Origin: CAIYRG01 sp964494505
GTDB taxonomy: Bacteria > Pseudomonadota > Alphaproteobacteria > Micropepsales > Micropepsaceae
Length of the DNA: 64,000 nucleotides
NCBI GenBank assembly: GCA_964494505.1
Contig: CAZBRO010000026.1
Location: 17,695-81,694, forward strand
Direction of reading: 5' to 3'
Made by a program: the position numbers and the translations under genes. Positions 51,719 through 60,631 of this stretch are shown piece by piece. Positions within the stretch are counted from its first letter, which is position 1, and each line of letters begins with the position of its first letter. The notes below the pieces were generated by a model. It was not told where the DNA came from and ran no database searches. It saw only the letters and a program-made list of their open reading frames with translations.

Positions 51719-53422
51719 CTAGAGAGGCGCCGCTCCGCTGGCCAGCGCTCCGGCGGTAGGGGGTGATTGGGGCGTCCCAAAGGCGTGCTCGATCATGCCG
51801 CGGGCGATTTCGCGCTCGCCCATGATGACTTCGTCGGCCGACAGCCTCAGGAGATAGTCGACTTCGTCGTTGGAATGGGCGCGCGCCACGACATGCAGGT
51901 CCGGGTTGAGCGCGCGCGATTGCTCCACGATGGTTCCCGCCTCGAAGCTGTTGGGGATGGCGATGAACATCAGCCGCGCCTCTTTCACATTGGCCGCCTC
52001 CAGCACTGCGCGCTTGACCGCGTTGCCGGGAATGACCTCGATCCCGGCCTCGTTCAGCCCGGCCACCAGCTTGTCCGCGTCTTCGATGACGAGGAAATGC
52101 TCGTGCCGCTCCTGCAGCGCGCGCCCGATCAGGCTGCCGACGCGGCCATAGCCGACGAGCACGATGTGGTGCGCGAGCGCGGTCTTGTGCAGCTTTGGCG
52201 GGACATCTTCCTTGACCGGCTCGCCTTGGGGATGTGCGGGATGGATGCGGGCGGCTAGCGACAGCAGGAACGGATTGGCGATGATCGAGAGAATGGAGGA
52301 ACCCAGGATCAGATCGCGCGCTCGCCCGCTGAGGAGATCGAGGCCGATCCCGAGATCCGCCAGAATAAAGGAAAACTCCCCGATTTGCGCCAGCCCCGCC
52401 GCGACCATCAGAGCGGTCTCGAGGGAATAGCCGAGAACGCGCGCAAGGCCGAACGCGATGGCGCCATTGCCGGCCATCACCACGAGCACGGATAGGGCGA
52501 GCACGCCGGTGTCGTTCACCAGAACGAGCGGATTGAACAGCATTCCGATGGATACGAAGAACAGCACCGCGAACGCATCGCGCAAAGGAAGGGATTCCTC
52601 GGCGGCGCGCGCGCTCAGCTGGGATTCGCTCAAGATCATGCCGGCGAAGAACGCGCCCAACGCGAACGACACGTCGAACAATTCGGCCGCGAAGAAGGCC
52701 ACGCCCAACGCCACCGACAGCACCGCCAGCCGGAACAGTTCGCGCGAACCCGTATGCGCGACATAATGCAGGACGGCGGGAATCACGCGCCGCCCGACCA
52801 GCAGCATCAGAGCGATGAAGGCCACGAATTTACCCAAGGTCAGGGCGAGCGTTTCGGCGAAACCGGCTGCGTCGAACGCGGCGCCGGTGTCTTGTGCTTT
52901 CAGCAATTGCGCCAGCGCCGGAATGAGGACCAGCGCCATGACGGTGACGAAGTCCTGTACGATCAGCCAACCCATCGCGAGGCGGCCGCGCTCGGTATCG
53001 AGCAGGCGGCCGCCCTGCAGCGCGCGCAGCAGAACGACCGTGCTCGCGATGGACAGCGAGACGCCGAAGACGATGCTCTCGCCGAGCGGGAAGCCGAGGG
53101 CCGCACCCGCCGAGGCGCCGAGCATGGCCGAGAGCACCACCTGCAGGACGACGGTGGGGATGACAGCGCGTTTCAGCGCCAGCAAATCCTTGAGCGAGAA
53201 ATGCAAGCCGACGCCGAACATCAAAAGGATGACGCCGATATCCGCCAATTGCTGGGCGAGCGCAGGATCGCCGACAAAGCCCGGCGTGAAGGGCCCAACC
53301 GCCACGCCGGCCACGAGATAGCCCGCAATCGGCGAAAGCTTGAGCCGATTTGCGAGCGTGCCGAATAGGAAGGCCAGCCCCAAACCCACGACGAGCATCG
53401 AAATGAGCGGCGCACCGGTCAT
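51719..53422 (-). CDS. CPA2-family cation:proton antiporter with RCK (TrkA-N) domain
   Basis: A 567-residue KefB/YbaL-type transporter. About 12-13 helices (1-400) include GIVLLMFGVGLHFSLKDLL-type and SIASTVVLLRAL segments; the exchange-site region has DFVTVMALVLI. A cytosolic NAD-binding domain follows (about 420-540) starting IVLVGYGRVGSLIG. Function: K+ or Na+ exchange for H+ under nucleotide or redox control. The ATG at 53422 is the first Met. It stands alone; no KefF/KefG-type flavodoxin partner. Confidence 0.92.
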   Translation of the reverse strand: MTGAPLISMLVVGLGLAFLFGTLANRLKLSPIAGYLVAGVAVGPFTPGFVGDPALAQQLADIGVILLMFGVGLHFSLKDLLALKRAVIPTVVLQVVLSAMLGASAGAALGFPLGESIVFGVSLSIASTVVLLRALQGGRLLDTERGRLAMGWLIVQDFVTVMALVLIPALAQLLKAQDTGAAFDAAGFAETLALTLGKFVAFIALMLLVGRRVIPAVLHYVAHTGSRELFRLAVLSVALGVAFFAAELFDVSFALGAFFAGMILSESQLSARAAEESLPLRDAFAVLFFVSIGMLFNPLVLVNDTGVLALSVLVVMAGNGAIAFGLARVLGYSLETALMVAAGLAQIGEFSFILADLGIGLDLLSGRARDLILGSSILSIIANPFLLSLAARIHPAHPQGEPVKEDVPPKLHKTALAHHIVLVGYGRVGSLIGRALQERHEHFLVIEDADKLVAGLNEAGIEVIPGNAVKRAVLEAANVKEARLMFIAIPNSFEAGTIVEQSRALNPDLHVVARAHSNDEVDYLLRLSADEVIMGEREIARGMIEHAFGTPQSPPTAGALASGAAPL

Positions 53423-53543
53423 AGGACGAGGTTCACGGTTATTGCGAGGCTCGGCAAGCGCGATGTGGTTCGAATCGCCCCTTCCCGGCTTGCGGCCGGA
53501 CGTCCCCGTAAACGGGCGAAGAAATCAGACCGCGCCAATGTTT

Positions 53544-53592
53544 CCTCCCCTGTTTACGGGGGAGGTGTTCGCGGAGCGAGCGGAGGGGGCGG
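53544..53592. repeat. G/C-rich hairpin repeat, family 1 copy b
   Basis: CCTCCCC-TGTTTAC-GGGGGAGG forms a hairpin (53544-53565), followed by GTGTTCGCGGAGCGAGCGGA and GGGGGC. Same arrangement as copies at 19465 and 55004. It ends 6 bases before the amidase stop and could terminate it. Confidence 0.65.
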
Positions 53593-53597
53593 GAGTG

Positions 53598-54992
53598 CTA
53601 CGTCCCGAACAGGTGTTCCACCGCGGCGGCCATGCGGAAGAGCTTGCGATCCTGGCCGTTGCGCGCCACCAGCATCAGGCCCACCGGCAGACCGCCATTG
53701 CGCGGCAGCGGCAGCGAAATTGCGCAGAGGTCGAAGAAATTCACCAAGGCAGGATTTCGCAGAAGAAGCAGGTTCCTGGGGCGGAAATTTTCCGCGCCCG
53801 AAACTTCTTCCATGGTGGGCGCGACGATGGGCGTGGTCGGCAGCACGAGCCCGTCGAGTTCGGCAAGACGCGCATCCATGGCGAGCACCAGTTCCGATCG
53901 TCCACGCAGCATGGCGATGTAGTCGGCGGCGGAGATATCGCGTCCGGCCTCGATGCGCGGCCGCACATTGGGATCGTATTCCGCCGCGCGCGCCGCAATC
54001 CATTGGCGATGAATGGCGAAGGATTCGACCGACGGGAACGTCGCTTTCGCCTGCACGCGCAGCATGTCGTCGAAGATCGGGAGCGCCTCGTCGGAAAGCC
54101 GCACGCCGGCATGGTTCAGGGCGGCGGTGGCCGCGGCAAAGCGCGCGCTGACGGTCGCATCCAGACCGCCCAAGGGCAGCCCTTGCGGAATGCCGAGCCG
54201 CAATCCCTGCAGTCCGAAGGGTTCAACCGTCCAGGGATCATCGCCCGCCATCACCGCGTCAGCCGCCGCGCAATCGGCGGCGGTTTTCGCAAGCGGGCCT
54301 ATGGAATCGAGCGTGAAAGAGAGCGGAAAGGCGCCATCGGTCGGCACGCGGAATTTGCTCGGCTTGTAGCCGGTGATTCCGCACAGCGCCGCCGGAATGC
54401 GGGTCGAGCCGCCGGTATCCGTGCCGATGGCGATTTCGCACATGCCGTCCGCTACGGCGACCGCGGCGCCCGCCGAAGACCCGCCGGGGACACGGGCGCG
54501 GTCCGCGGGATTGGCCGGCGTTCCGTAATGGGGATTCTGGCCGGTGCCGGTGAAGGCGAACTCGCTCATGTTGGTCTTGGCGACGATGACGGCGCCCGCC
54601 GCGCGCAAGCGGCGGACCACGACGGCATCGCTCACGGCCGGCGGCGCATCGCGCAAAATCGTCGAGCCAGCCCGCGTCGGTTCGCCCGCGACGTCGAACA
54701 GGTCCTTGATGCTGACGATGGCCCCGTCGAGCTGGCCAAGGGGCGTGCCGGCACGCGCCCTTGCATCGGCCGCGTCGGCGGCCGCGCGGGCGGCATCCCG
54801 GTAAACCGTGAGGCAGGCACGGGCACCTTCGCCTTGGGGATCGGCGATCCTGGCGAGGGCCTCTTCGAGGCGATCACGGGATGAGCGCGTCGGCATGGTT
54901 CTTCCTTTGGGCAATTGTGCGGCGAGGCGGGAAGGCGCGGCCATAAGCGCACCCGCAGCCGCGCCGGCCAGGACTGCGCGCCGGTCTATCAT
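53598..54992 (-). CDS. Amidase-signature hydrolase with alternative Tat-signal start
   Basis: A 464-residue amidase of the Ser-Ser-Lys class. Catalytic Lys in SIKDLFDV (about 96), Gly/Ser-rich PGGSSAGAAVAVADG and GTDTGGSTRIPAALCG with the cis-Ser and nucleophile Ser. From the ATG at 54992 the N-terminus is a twin-arginine signal (DRRAVLAG, hydrophobic core, SRLAAQ). An internal ATG at 54896, after AAAGGAAGAACC, gives a 432-residue form beginning PTRSSRDRLEEAL without the signal and has the better ribosome site. Both exported and cytosolic products are possible. Third gene of the 57418-53598 run. Confidence 0.88.
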   Translation of the reverse strand: MIDRRAVLAGAAAGALMAAPSRLAAQLPKGRTMPTRSSRDRLEEALARIADPQGEGARACLTVYRDAARAAADAADARARAGTPLGQLDGAIVSIKDLFDVAGEPTRAGSTILRDAPPAVSDAVVVRRLRAAGAVIVAKTNMSEFAFTGTGQNPHYGTPANPADRARVPGGSSAGAAVAVADGMCEIAIGTDTGGSTRIPAALCGITGYKPSKFRVPTDGAFPLSFTLDSIGPLAKTAADCAAADAVMAGDDPWTVEPFGLQGLRLGIPQGLPLGGLDATVSARFAAATAALNHAGVRLSDEALPIFDDMLRVQAKATFPSVESFAIHRQWIAARAAEYDPNVRPRIEAGRDISAADYIAMLRGRSELVLAMDARLAELDGLVLPTTPIVAPTMEEVSGAENFRPRNLLLLRNPALVNFFDLCAISLPLPRNGGLPVGLMLVARNGQDRKLFRMAAAVEHLFGT

Positions 54993-55003
54993 GCCCGCTT
55001 TAC

Positions 55004-55040
55004 CCCTCCCCCTGGCCCCCTCCCGCAAAGGGAGGGGGAA
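55004..55040. repeat. G/C-rich hairpin repeat, family 1 copy c
   Basis: CCCCCTCCC (55016-55024) pairs with GGGAGGGGG (55030-55038) around GCAAA. Lies between the cytochrome stop and the amidase start, so it could lower amidase expression relative to the first two genes. Confidence 0.6.
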
Positions 55041-55058
55041 CAGGCGCGAGGAACAACA

Positions 55059-55445
55059 TCAGCGCGTGTTCGACGCGGTGTTCTGCATGCCCGTGAGCAG
55101 CGGAATGGTCTTGTAATCGGGCGCCTTCGGGATCGATTGGAGATAGGCGTAGATGTCGGCCAATTGCTGGTCGGACAGCACCTTGGGCGTATAGGGCGGC
55201 ATGTCGCCGCTCGTGGTCCGCACCCAGCCCAGGAAAGCTGGCCACGCCAGCGGCATGGGATCGCCGATGCGCTTGCCTTCGCGTCCGCCCTGGCCCTGGA
55301 AGCCATGGCATTGATAGCAGCCGACGGTTTCGAAATTGACCTTGCCCTTTGCGGGGTCGCCCTGGGGCGCGGCAGCAGCGGCAAACGCCGAAGACGCGCC
55401 GAACAGCGCGGCAATGACGACAGCAGGGAAAATCGCGATGCGCAT
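55059..55445 (-). CDS. Monoheme c-type cytochrome
   Basis: A 128-residue exported cytochrome c. ATG at 55445 after AAGGGAGAACA; the long frame upstream to 56438 runs inside the TPP gene and is rejected. Signal peptide ends SAFAAAA. One heme motif, CYQCH (Cys43, Cys46, His47); axial Met in DMPPY (Met82); C-terminal helix DQQLADIYAYLQSI. It begins 11 bases after the TPP-enzyme stop, so it is probably its electron acceptor or a close partner. Confidence 0.9.
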   Translation of the reverse strand: MRIAIFPAVVIAALFGASSAFAAAAAPQGDPAKGKVNFETVGCYQCHGFQGQGGREGKRIGDPMPLAWPAFLGWVRTTSGDMPPYTPKVLSDQQLADIYAYLQSIPKAPDYKTIPLLTGMQNTASNTR

Positions 55446-55456
55446 GATGTTCTCCC

Positions 55457-57418
55457 TTAGCGCGGCTGGGTCACGACATTGATGAGGACGGGCTCGCCCA
55501 TCTTCACCGCTTCGATGCCGCGCTTGATGGCGGCGCCCAAATCCTTGGGGTCGGTGATCGGGCCGATGCCGACCTGTCCCAGCGCTTCGGCAAGCTTTTC
55601 GTACTGCACATACGGGTCCCAGATGGTGGTGCCGATATGGGCTGTCGTGACGTCGCGCTGCCGCCAGTTGGCCATGCGCTGCAGGTGCATGATCTCCTGA
55701 TGATAGGCGCGGTTGTTCCACATGATGGTCAGCATCGGAAGCTTGTGATGCGATGCCGTCCACAGCGCGCCCGGCGCATACATGGAATCGCCGTCGTTCT
55801 GGATGTTGATGCACAGACGTGTCGGATCGATCGAGCGGTGCGCAAAAGATGCGCCGACCGCGGCCGGCAGGCCGTAGCCGATGCCCGCGCCGCCGGGGCC
55901 GCCGATGAACTGATGATGCTGGTCGAAGGTCCACAGCCGATGCGGCCAGTTGGAGGGGCTCGAATCGCGTGACACCAGCGCCCAGTTCTCGTTCCGGATC
56001 TGGTTCCAGATTTCGGCGGAGAAGCGCGCCGCGCTGATGGGGCTCGCGTTCCAGGCATTGTCGGCGGCCGCCTTCAGCGTGCGCTCGCGCGCCGCGGCCT
56101 GGCCCTTTTTCGCCTTGTCGCCGCGGGCGGCGATCATGGCTTTGCGGTCGGCGGGAATGGCCTGCTTCACATATTCGGTGAGCATGGGAAGGGTCGCTTC
56201 GGCGTCCGCGCCGATGGCGATGTCGACCGGCTGATAACGCTCGAAATCCTGGTAATTGGCGCGGATGTAAAGATCGCCGACGCCGATGCTGATGAGCTTG
56301 GTGCCGGGCTTGATCTTCAGGCGCTGCTCGCCGGCGGCGCTGTCGTCCATCGAATTCACCGTACCCCAGAAATCGGTGAGCTCGAGGCCGAGCACGCAAT
56401 CGGAATTCGCGATCAGATCGCCCGCCCCGATGACGCACAGAGGATGATTGTTCGGCATGTTCATGCGGCCGAGCTGATCGATCACCGGCGCGTTGATGCT
56501 CTCGGCAAGTTCGATGAGGTGCTTGACGCCTGCGGGCGTGCGCCCCACCCGGTCGGCAACGATGACGGGATTGTCGGCCATGGCGAGAAGCTTGGCGGCT
56601 TCGCGCAACGCGTTGGGATCGCCCGCAGGCGGAGAGACCATGTTCAGCTTCGGAATCACGAGCGGCTTGGCGCCCTTTTCGATCGGCTCTTCCTGAAGCT
56701 TCTCCTCCAGCACCATGAGCACGGGCTCATGCGGCGGGGTCATTGCGATCTTGTAGGCGCGCGCCGCGGATTCGGCGAAATGCTGGAGGGATTGCGGGTT
56801 GTCGTCCCACTTCGTGAAATCGCGGATGAGAGAGCCCGGGTCCTGTACGGCGTGGATGGTGGGCACGCCCGGCTCGCGGGTGGCTGCGTCGGCCCGGTTG
56901 CCGACCATGATGAAGGAGCCCGCACGGTCGCACCACGCATTGTAGGCGGCCATGGCGGCGTGCTGCAGGCCGACCGTGCCGTGGCAGAGGGCGCCGGCAA
57001 GCTTGCCCGCAACCTTGAAATAGCCGTGGCTCATGGCGACGGCGGATTCTTCATGCATGCAGGTGATGAATTCGGGCTTCTTGTTGCCGCCATAATTGAC
57101 GATCGATTCGTGGATGCCGCGGCAGGAGGAGGCCGGGTTCGAGAACACGTAATCGATGTCGAGCGATTTCAGCACGTCGACCATGAAGTCCGATCCGGGC
57201 GGGCCGGAGAGCGTGCCGGGAGAGGTGTCGACCTGACCGGCCATCTCGGCCTGCGCCGCGGCGGTCGAGGGGCGGCGCACAAACGCGGCCGTCGGTGGTC
57301 CCGCGGCGTTCTGCGCCCGCGCGCCGACGCCCGGAATCGCGGTTGCTGCGCCGGCGACGGCGGCTCCCGCCAGGAATTTGCGGCGGTCGACGCCGCTCGT
57401 TGAATTCTTACGTGCCAT
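55457..57418 (-). CDS. Thiamine-pyrophosphate-dependent enzyme with a Tat signal
   Basis: A 653-residue protein of the acetolactate synthase/benzoylformate decarboxylase superfamily. ATG at 57418 after TTGGGAGGGAC. Residues 1-36 are a Tat signal (GVDRRKFLAGAA, hydrophobic core, GARAQ). PYR domain: catalytic Glu in CMHEESAVAMSHGYF (about 120-134). Central domain with NPVIVADRVGR. PP domain: NDGDSMYAPG and, 25 residues on, MWNN, the TPP/Mg motif. Its relatives decarboxylate 2-oxo acids in the cytosol, but this one is predicted to fold with TPP and be exported. Followed by a cytochrome c (11-base gap) and an amidase. Confidence 0.9.
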   Translation of the reverse strand: MARKNSTSGVDRRKFLAGAAVAGAATAIPGVGARAQNAAGPPTAAFVRRPSTAAAQAEMAGQVDTSPGTLSGPPGSDFMVDVLKSLDIDYVFSNPASSCRGIHESIVNYGGNKKPEFITCMHEESAVAMSHGYFKVAGKLAGALCHGTVGLQHAAMAAYNAWCDRAGSFIMVGNRADAATREPGVPTIHAVQDPGSLIRDFTKWDDNPQSLQHFAESAARAYKIAMTPPHEPVLMVLEEKLQEEPIEKGAKPLVIPKLNMVSPPAGDPNALREAAKLLAMADNPVIVADRVGRTPAGVKHLIELAESINAPVIDQLGRMNMPNNHPLCVIGAGDLIANSDCVLGLELTDFWGTVNSMDDSAAGEQRLKIKPGTKLISIGVGDLYIRANYQDFERYQPVDIAIGADAEATLPMLTEYVKQAIPADRKAMIAARGDKAKKGQAAARERTLKAAADNAWNASPISAARFSAEIWNQIRNENWALVSRDSSPSNWPHRLWTFDQHHQFIGGPGGAGIGYGLPAAVGASFAHRSIDPTRLCINIQNDGDSMYAPGALWTASHHKLPMLTIMWNNRAYHQEIMHLQRMANWRQRDVTTAHIGTTIWDPYVQYEKLAEALGQVGIGPITDPKDLGAAIKRGIEAVKMGEPVLINVVTQPR

Positions 57419-57613
57419 GTGTCCCTCCCAATAGATAAGCCCCCGGCGCCGATGGGGCGTACCCCCCACCCGAAGCGCCGCTCAAAGGGAGATATATCAT
57501 GCCCGCGCGGCCTGTCCCATCAGACTGTCGTGTGCGGGCGGCGGTTTGCCTTGGGAGAGGGCGTTTGGCCCGAATGGGGTTAAGATCGGCGCTCCTTTGG
57601 GAGGGGGAAGCCA

Positions 57614-58003
57614 ATGACGGCAGAACTGATGTATCTCGTATGGTCGGTCGCCCTGACATTCGTGCTGGTGCTGATCGCGGTTTCGGGCGCTACGCTGGAG
57701 GTGGGATTGCCGAAGCTCGCCGGCAACCGGGAGCACATGCCGGAAATGACCGGCTGGGCGGGCCGCGCCGTGCGCACCCACCGCAACATGCTGGAAAATC
57801 TGCCTCTGTTCGCAGCCCTCGTGCTGGTTGGGCAGGCCGCCGGCGTGCACAACGCGATGACGCTGTTGGGCGCGCAATTGTTCTTCTGGGGCCGGGTCGG
57901 TTTTGCGGTCATTTATCTGGCCGGAATCCCATGGTTGCGCACGGTGGCATGGGCCGTATCGGTCGCTGGTATGCTGCTGATCTTCCTGCAGCTCGTGGGG
58001 TGA
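57614..58003 (+). CDS. MAPEG family membrane protein
   Basis: A 129-residue protein with four transmembrane helices. ATG at 57614 after GGGAGGGGG. Contains AGRAVRTHRNMLENLPLFAALVL, the conserved glutathione-binding region of MAPEG enzymes (RxxxNxxE, here RNMLENLP). Family members conjugate or use glutathione on lipophilic compounds in membranes; the bacterial short form's substrate is unknown. Followed after 12 bases by the Fe-S protein gene and likely cotranscribed. Confidence 0.88.
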   Translation: MTAELMYLVWSVALTFVLVLIAVSGATLEVGLPKLAGNREHMPEMTGWAGRAVRTHRNMLENLPLFAALVLVGQAAGVHNAMTLLGAQLFFWGRVGFAVIYLAGIPWLRTVAWAVSVAGMLLIFLQLVG

Positions 58004-58015
58004 GACGGAGAGTGC

Positions 58016-59338
58016 ATGCCGGCTGACTTCGAGACCGCTTTGAATGCCCGCGCCGATGCGATGCTCGACGCCTGTACGCGATGCGGCAAATGTTTCGAGG
58101 TCTGTCCGATCACGGGACCGGCAGGTGTCGCCGACGCGGATCCGCGCGCGGCGATTGCCGGCGTGCTCGACATTGTGCGTGAGGGCGAAGGGCCGGAGGC
58201 GTCGCGCGTTTGGGCGAGCGCCTGTGTGCTCTCGGGCGAGTGTCTCAAGGCCTGCGATTACGGCGTCAATCCGCGTTTCCTGCTCAGCATGGCGCGCATC
58301 GCCATGGCCCGAAAACAGAACGAGCCGCGAAAGCAGCGGCAACTAGGTTTGGAAGGTTTCCGGCTCATCGCGCGCGACGTGATGCAAATGTCGCGGATGC
58401 AATTGACCGATGCCGAACTCGCGCGGCTGGGGCAGGGGGCGGGCGCGGATGAAGATGCCTCCGTCGAGCCTCCGGAGGTGGTGTTCTACACCGGCTGCAA
58501 CGTGTTGAAGACGCCGCATATCGCGTTGCTGGCGCTCGACATCCTGGATGCCCTTCATGTGACGTATCGCGTCATCGGCGGGCCCGCGCATTGCTGCGGC
58601 GTGGGGCAGATGCGCACCGGCGATCTCGAAGTCAGCGGGCGCTTCGGCGAGAGCACCATGGACAAACTCGGGCAGAGCCGAAGCGGGCAGGTGATCGCCT
58701 GGTGCCCGACCTGCCTCGTGCAGTTCAACGAATACACGCTGCCCACCGCGGAGCGCACGCGAGGCGCAAAGCCGTTCGACATGGCGCCGTTCTTTCTGTT
58801 CCTGCGTTCGCGGCTGGAGGCGCTGCGTCCGCTGTTGCGCGTGCCCGTGCCGATGCGGATCGCGCTTCACCGCCACACGGGCGTTGCCGGCGTGATGGAA
58901 GCCGCGGCCGAAATCGTGTCGGCGGTTGAGGGAATCGAGCTGGTCGATCTGGGCCAGCCGTCACCGGGGCTGATGAGCAATTATCTGCGCGCGCTGCCCG
59001 CGTACAAGCGCGAGTTGCAGCTACACGAACTGGAGGCGGCCCGGGATGCGGGGCTGGACGCGCTGGTCACGGTCTATCATGCCGATCATCGCGAGCTTTG
59101 CGCGCATGAGCGCGACTGGCCGTTCGAGATCGTGAACGTGCTGGAGATCGCCGGCGCCGGCATGGGTTTGCGGCACGAGGACATCCACAAACGGCTCAAG
59201 ATGAAGCAGGACGTGGATGGGATTCTCGCCGATTGCACCGATCTTATCGCAGCCCACGGGCTCGACCTGCATGACGCGCGGCTCGCGGTCGAGGCGATGC
59301 TGAAGGATCAGCCCCTGCCGCTGATGGGGAAGTGCTGA
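58016..59338 (+). CDS. Iron-sulfur (Fe-S)-binding protein, HdrD/GlpC-like
   Basis: A 440-residue cytosolic oxidoreductase. One classical 4Fe-4S motif, CTRCGKCFEVCP (Cys20, 23, 26, 30). The second is irregular: CVLSGECLKACD has only three spaced Cys. Two CCG-type regions follow: VVFYTGCNVLK with HCCGVGQMR, and AWCPTCLVQF with a degenerate second half (HRHTGVAGVM). Relatives transfer electrons to quinones or disulfides as part of multi-subunit enzymes; here no flavoprotein partner is adjacent. ATG at 58016, 12 bases after MAPEG. Confidence 0.85.
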   Translation: MPADFETALNARADAMLDACTRCGKCFEVCPITGPAGVADADPRAAIAGVLDIVREGEGPEASRVWASACVLSGECLKACDYGVNPRFLLSMARIAMARKQNEPRKQRQLGLEGFRLIARDVMQMSRMQLTDAELARLGQGAGADEDASVEPPEVVFYTGCNVLKTPHIALLALDILDALHVTYRVIGGPAHCCGVGQMRTGDLEVSGRFGESTMDKLGQSRSGQVIAWCPTCLVQFNEYTLPTAERTRGAKPFDMAPFFLFLRSRLEALRPLLRVPVPMRIALHRHTGVAGVMEAAAEIVSAVEGIELVDLGQPSPGLMSNYLRALPAYKRELQLHELEAARDAGLDALVTVYHADHRELCAHERDWPFEIVNVLEIAGAGMGLRHEDIHKRLKMKQDVDGILADCTDLIAAHGLDLHDARLAVEAMLKDQPLPLMGKC

Positions 59339-59352
59339 ACTTTCAACTTTCG

Positions 59353-59460
59353 TTGTCATCCCGGCCAGCGCTGCGATAGCAACGCGTGAGCCGGGACCCA
59401 CCGAGCCGCTGCAGGGTGGGTCCCGGAGCTCGCGCGGATGCGCTCGTCCGGGATGACATG
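59353..59460. repeat. Long nested palindrome, GTCATCCCGG-type dispersed repeat
   Basis: Outer arms TTGTCATCCCGG and CCGGGATGACA, inner arms CCGGGACCCACC and GGTGGGTCCCGG, forming a nested hairpin of about 108 bases between two convergent genes. This sequence type is a familiar intergenic repeat of Alphaproteobacteria and probably acts as a two-way terminator here. Confidence 0.85.
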
Positions 59461-59521
59461 CAGTGAACAGTTTATAAGACGCAATGGCTGGAGGACCTGC
59501 AGAGCATGCGTCTTTCGTCAC

Positions 59522-60547
59522 CTAGGATTTCAGCTTCAGCATGCGTTCGGCGTTCATGTGATAGAGCTTCTTGCGCTCGTCTTCGGTGACGTCGATCTCG
59601 TCCAGCACCTTGATGATGTCGCGGATGAAGAGCGGTCCTCCCAGCGGATCGAACGGGCAGTCCGTGCCGAACAGCACGTGGTCGCAGCCGAAGAAATCGA
59701 TGCCGCAGCGCGTCCCCGATTTCGAGCCGTTGACGGAGGTATCGGCGAAGAACATGCGGAAATAATCGACCGGACGGCGGCCCTTTGCCTTCATGTTGGC
59801 GATGATTTCGCCATATTCGGGAAGCGCGCCCTCGCGCGTGCCGAGCTGGTCGAGGCCGAGCCCCACGCGCGCTTCGAGGAACGGCACCATGGCGCCCAGA
59901 TGATGGGTGATGATCTTCAAATTGGGCCAGCGGTCGAAGAAGCCGGAGAACACCATGCGGGCCATGGCCGCACTTGTCTCGTAGGGCCAGCCGAAGCACC
60001 ACCAGATGTCGTATTTCGAGTCCTGCTCCACCGGATAATCGGCGAATTTCTGCGGCCGGGTCGGATGCATCCACACCGGCAGGTCATAGGAATGCATCAA
60101 CTCGAAAATGGGCGCGAGTTCGGGATCGTCGAGCGGGCGTCCATTGACGTTGGTCATGATCTGGATGCCGCGCGCGTCCAGCGTTTCGACGCTGCGCCGG
60201 ATTTCGGCGAGGGCGGCCTTGACGTTGTTCATCGGCACGGAGGCCGCGAAGGCCGGAAATTTCTGCGGGTGCGCCGCCACGATTTCGGCCATTCCGTCGT
60301 TGGCGAGCTTGGCCATGTCGGGCGAAGTCTCGGGCGGAGCCACATACTCGATGGCCGGCATCGAGAGCGTCAGGATCTGCTGATAATCCGGCCCGAACTC
60401 CTCCATCATCCGCAGGCGCGCATCCAGATCGTAGAGCACCGGAATCTCGAGCCAGCGGCGGACGGCGCCCTTGTTCGGGATCACCTCGACCATCTTGTCG
60501 AAATAGCTCTTGGGGAAGATGTGCGGGAAAATGTCGATCTTTTTCAC
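59522..60547 (-). CDS. Amidohydrolase-family protein (ACMSD-like) with altered metal motif
   Basis: A 341-residue TIM-barrel protein of the PF04909 group, whose members are metal-dependent decarboxylases or hydrolases. GTG start at 60547. The usual first-strand HxH motif reads IDIFPHIFP here: the first His is Phe, the second is kept. Other marks: PVWMHPTRPQ, KIITHHLGAMVPF (His ligand) and FGTDCPFD (catalytic Asp). Aromatic acid decarboxylation is a common role in the family. It starts 84 bases after the histidine kinase gene ends; no ring-cleavage genes adjoin. Confidence 0.86.
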   Translation of the reverse strand: MKKIDIFPHIFPKSYFDKMVEVIPNKGAVRRWLEIPVLYDLDARLRMMEEFGPDYQQILTLSMPAIEYVAPPETSPDMAKLANDGMAEIVAAHPQKFPAFAASVPMNNVKAALAEIRRSVETLDARGIQIMTNVNGRPLDDPELAPIFELMHSYDLPVWMHPTRPQKFADYPVEQDSKYDIWWCFGWPYETSAAMARMVFSGFFDRWPNLKIITHHLGAMVPFLEARVGLGLDQLGTREGALPEYGEIIANMKAKGRRPVDYFRMFFADTSVNGSKSGTRCGIDFFGCDHVLFGTDCPFDPLGGPLFIRDIIKVLDEIDVTEDERKKLYHMNAERMLKLKS

Positions 60548-60631
60548 GGGTCGCGGCCTTTTCGGATGCGGGGGTGCGGGCGCGCGGGACCTTAGCCACG
60601 GCGTCTCGAACCGGCAAGCGAAAGGGGTGCT

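Noticed and set aside
53467..53476. GGTTCGAATC resembling a tRNA T-loop
   Set aside because: No flanking acceptor, D or anticodon stems could be formed, and no 3' CCA-side pairing was found.
55446..56438. In-frame extension of the cytochrome c gene
   Set aside because: Lies wholly inside the TPP-enzyme gene in another frame; the cytochrome has its own ATG, ribosome site and signal peptide at 55445.
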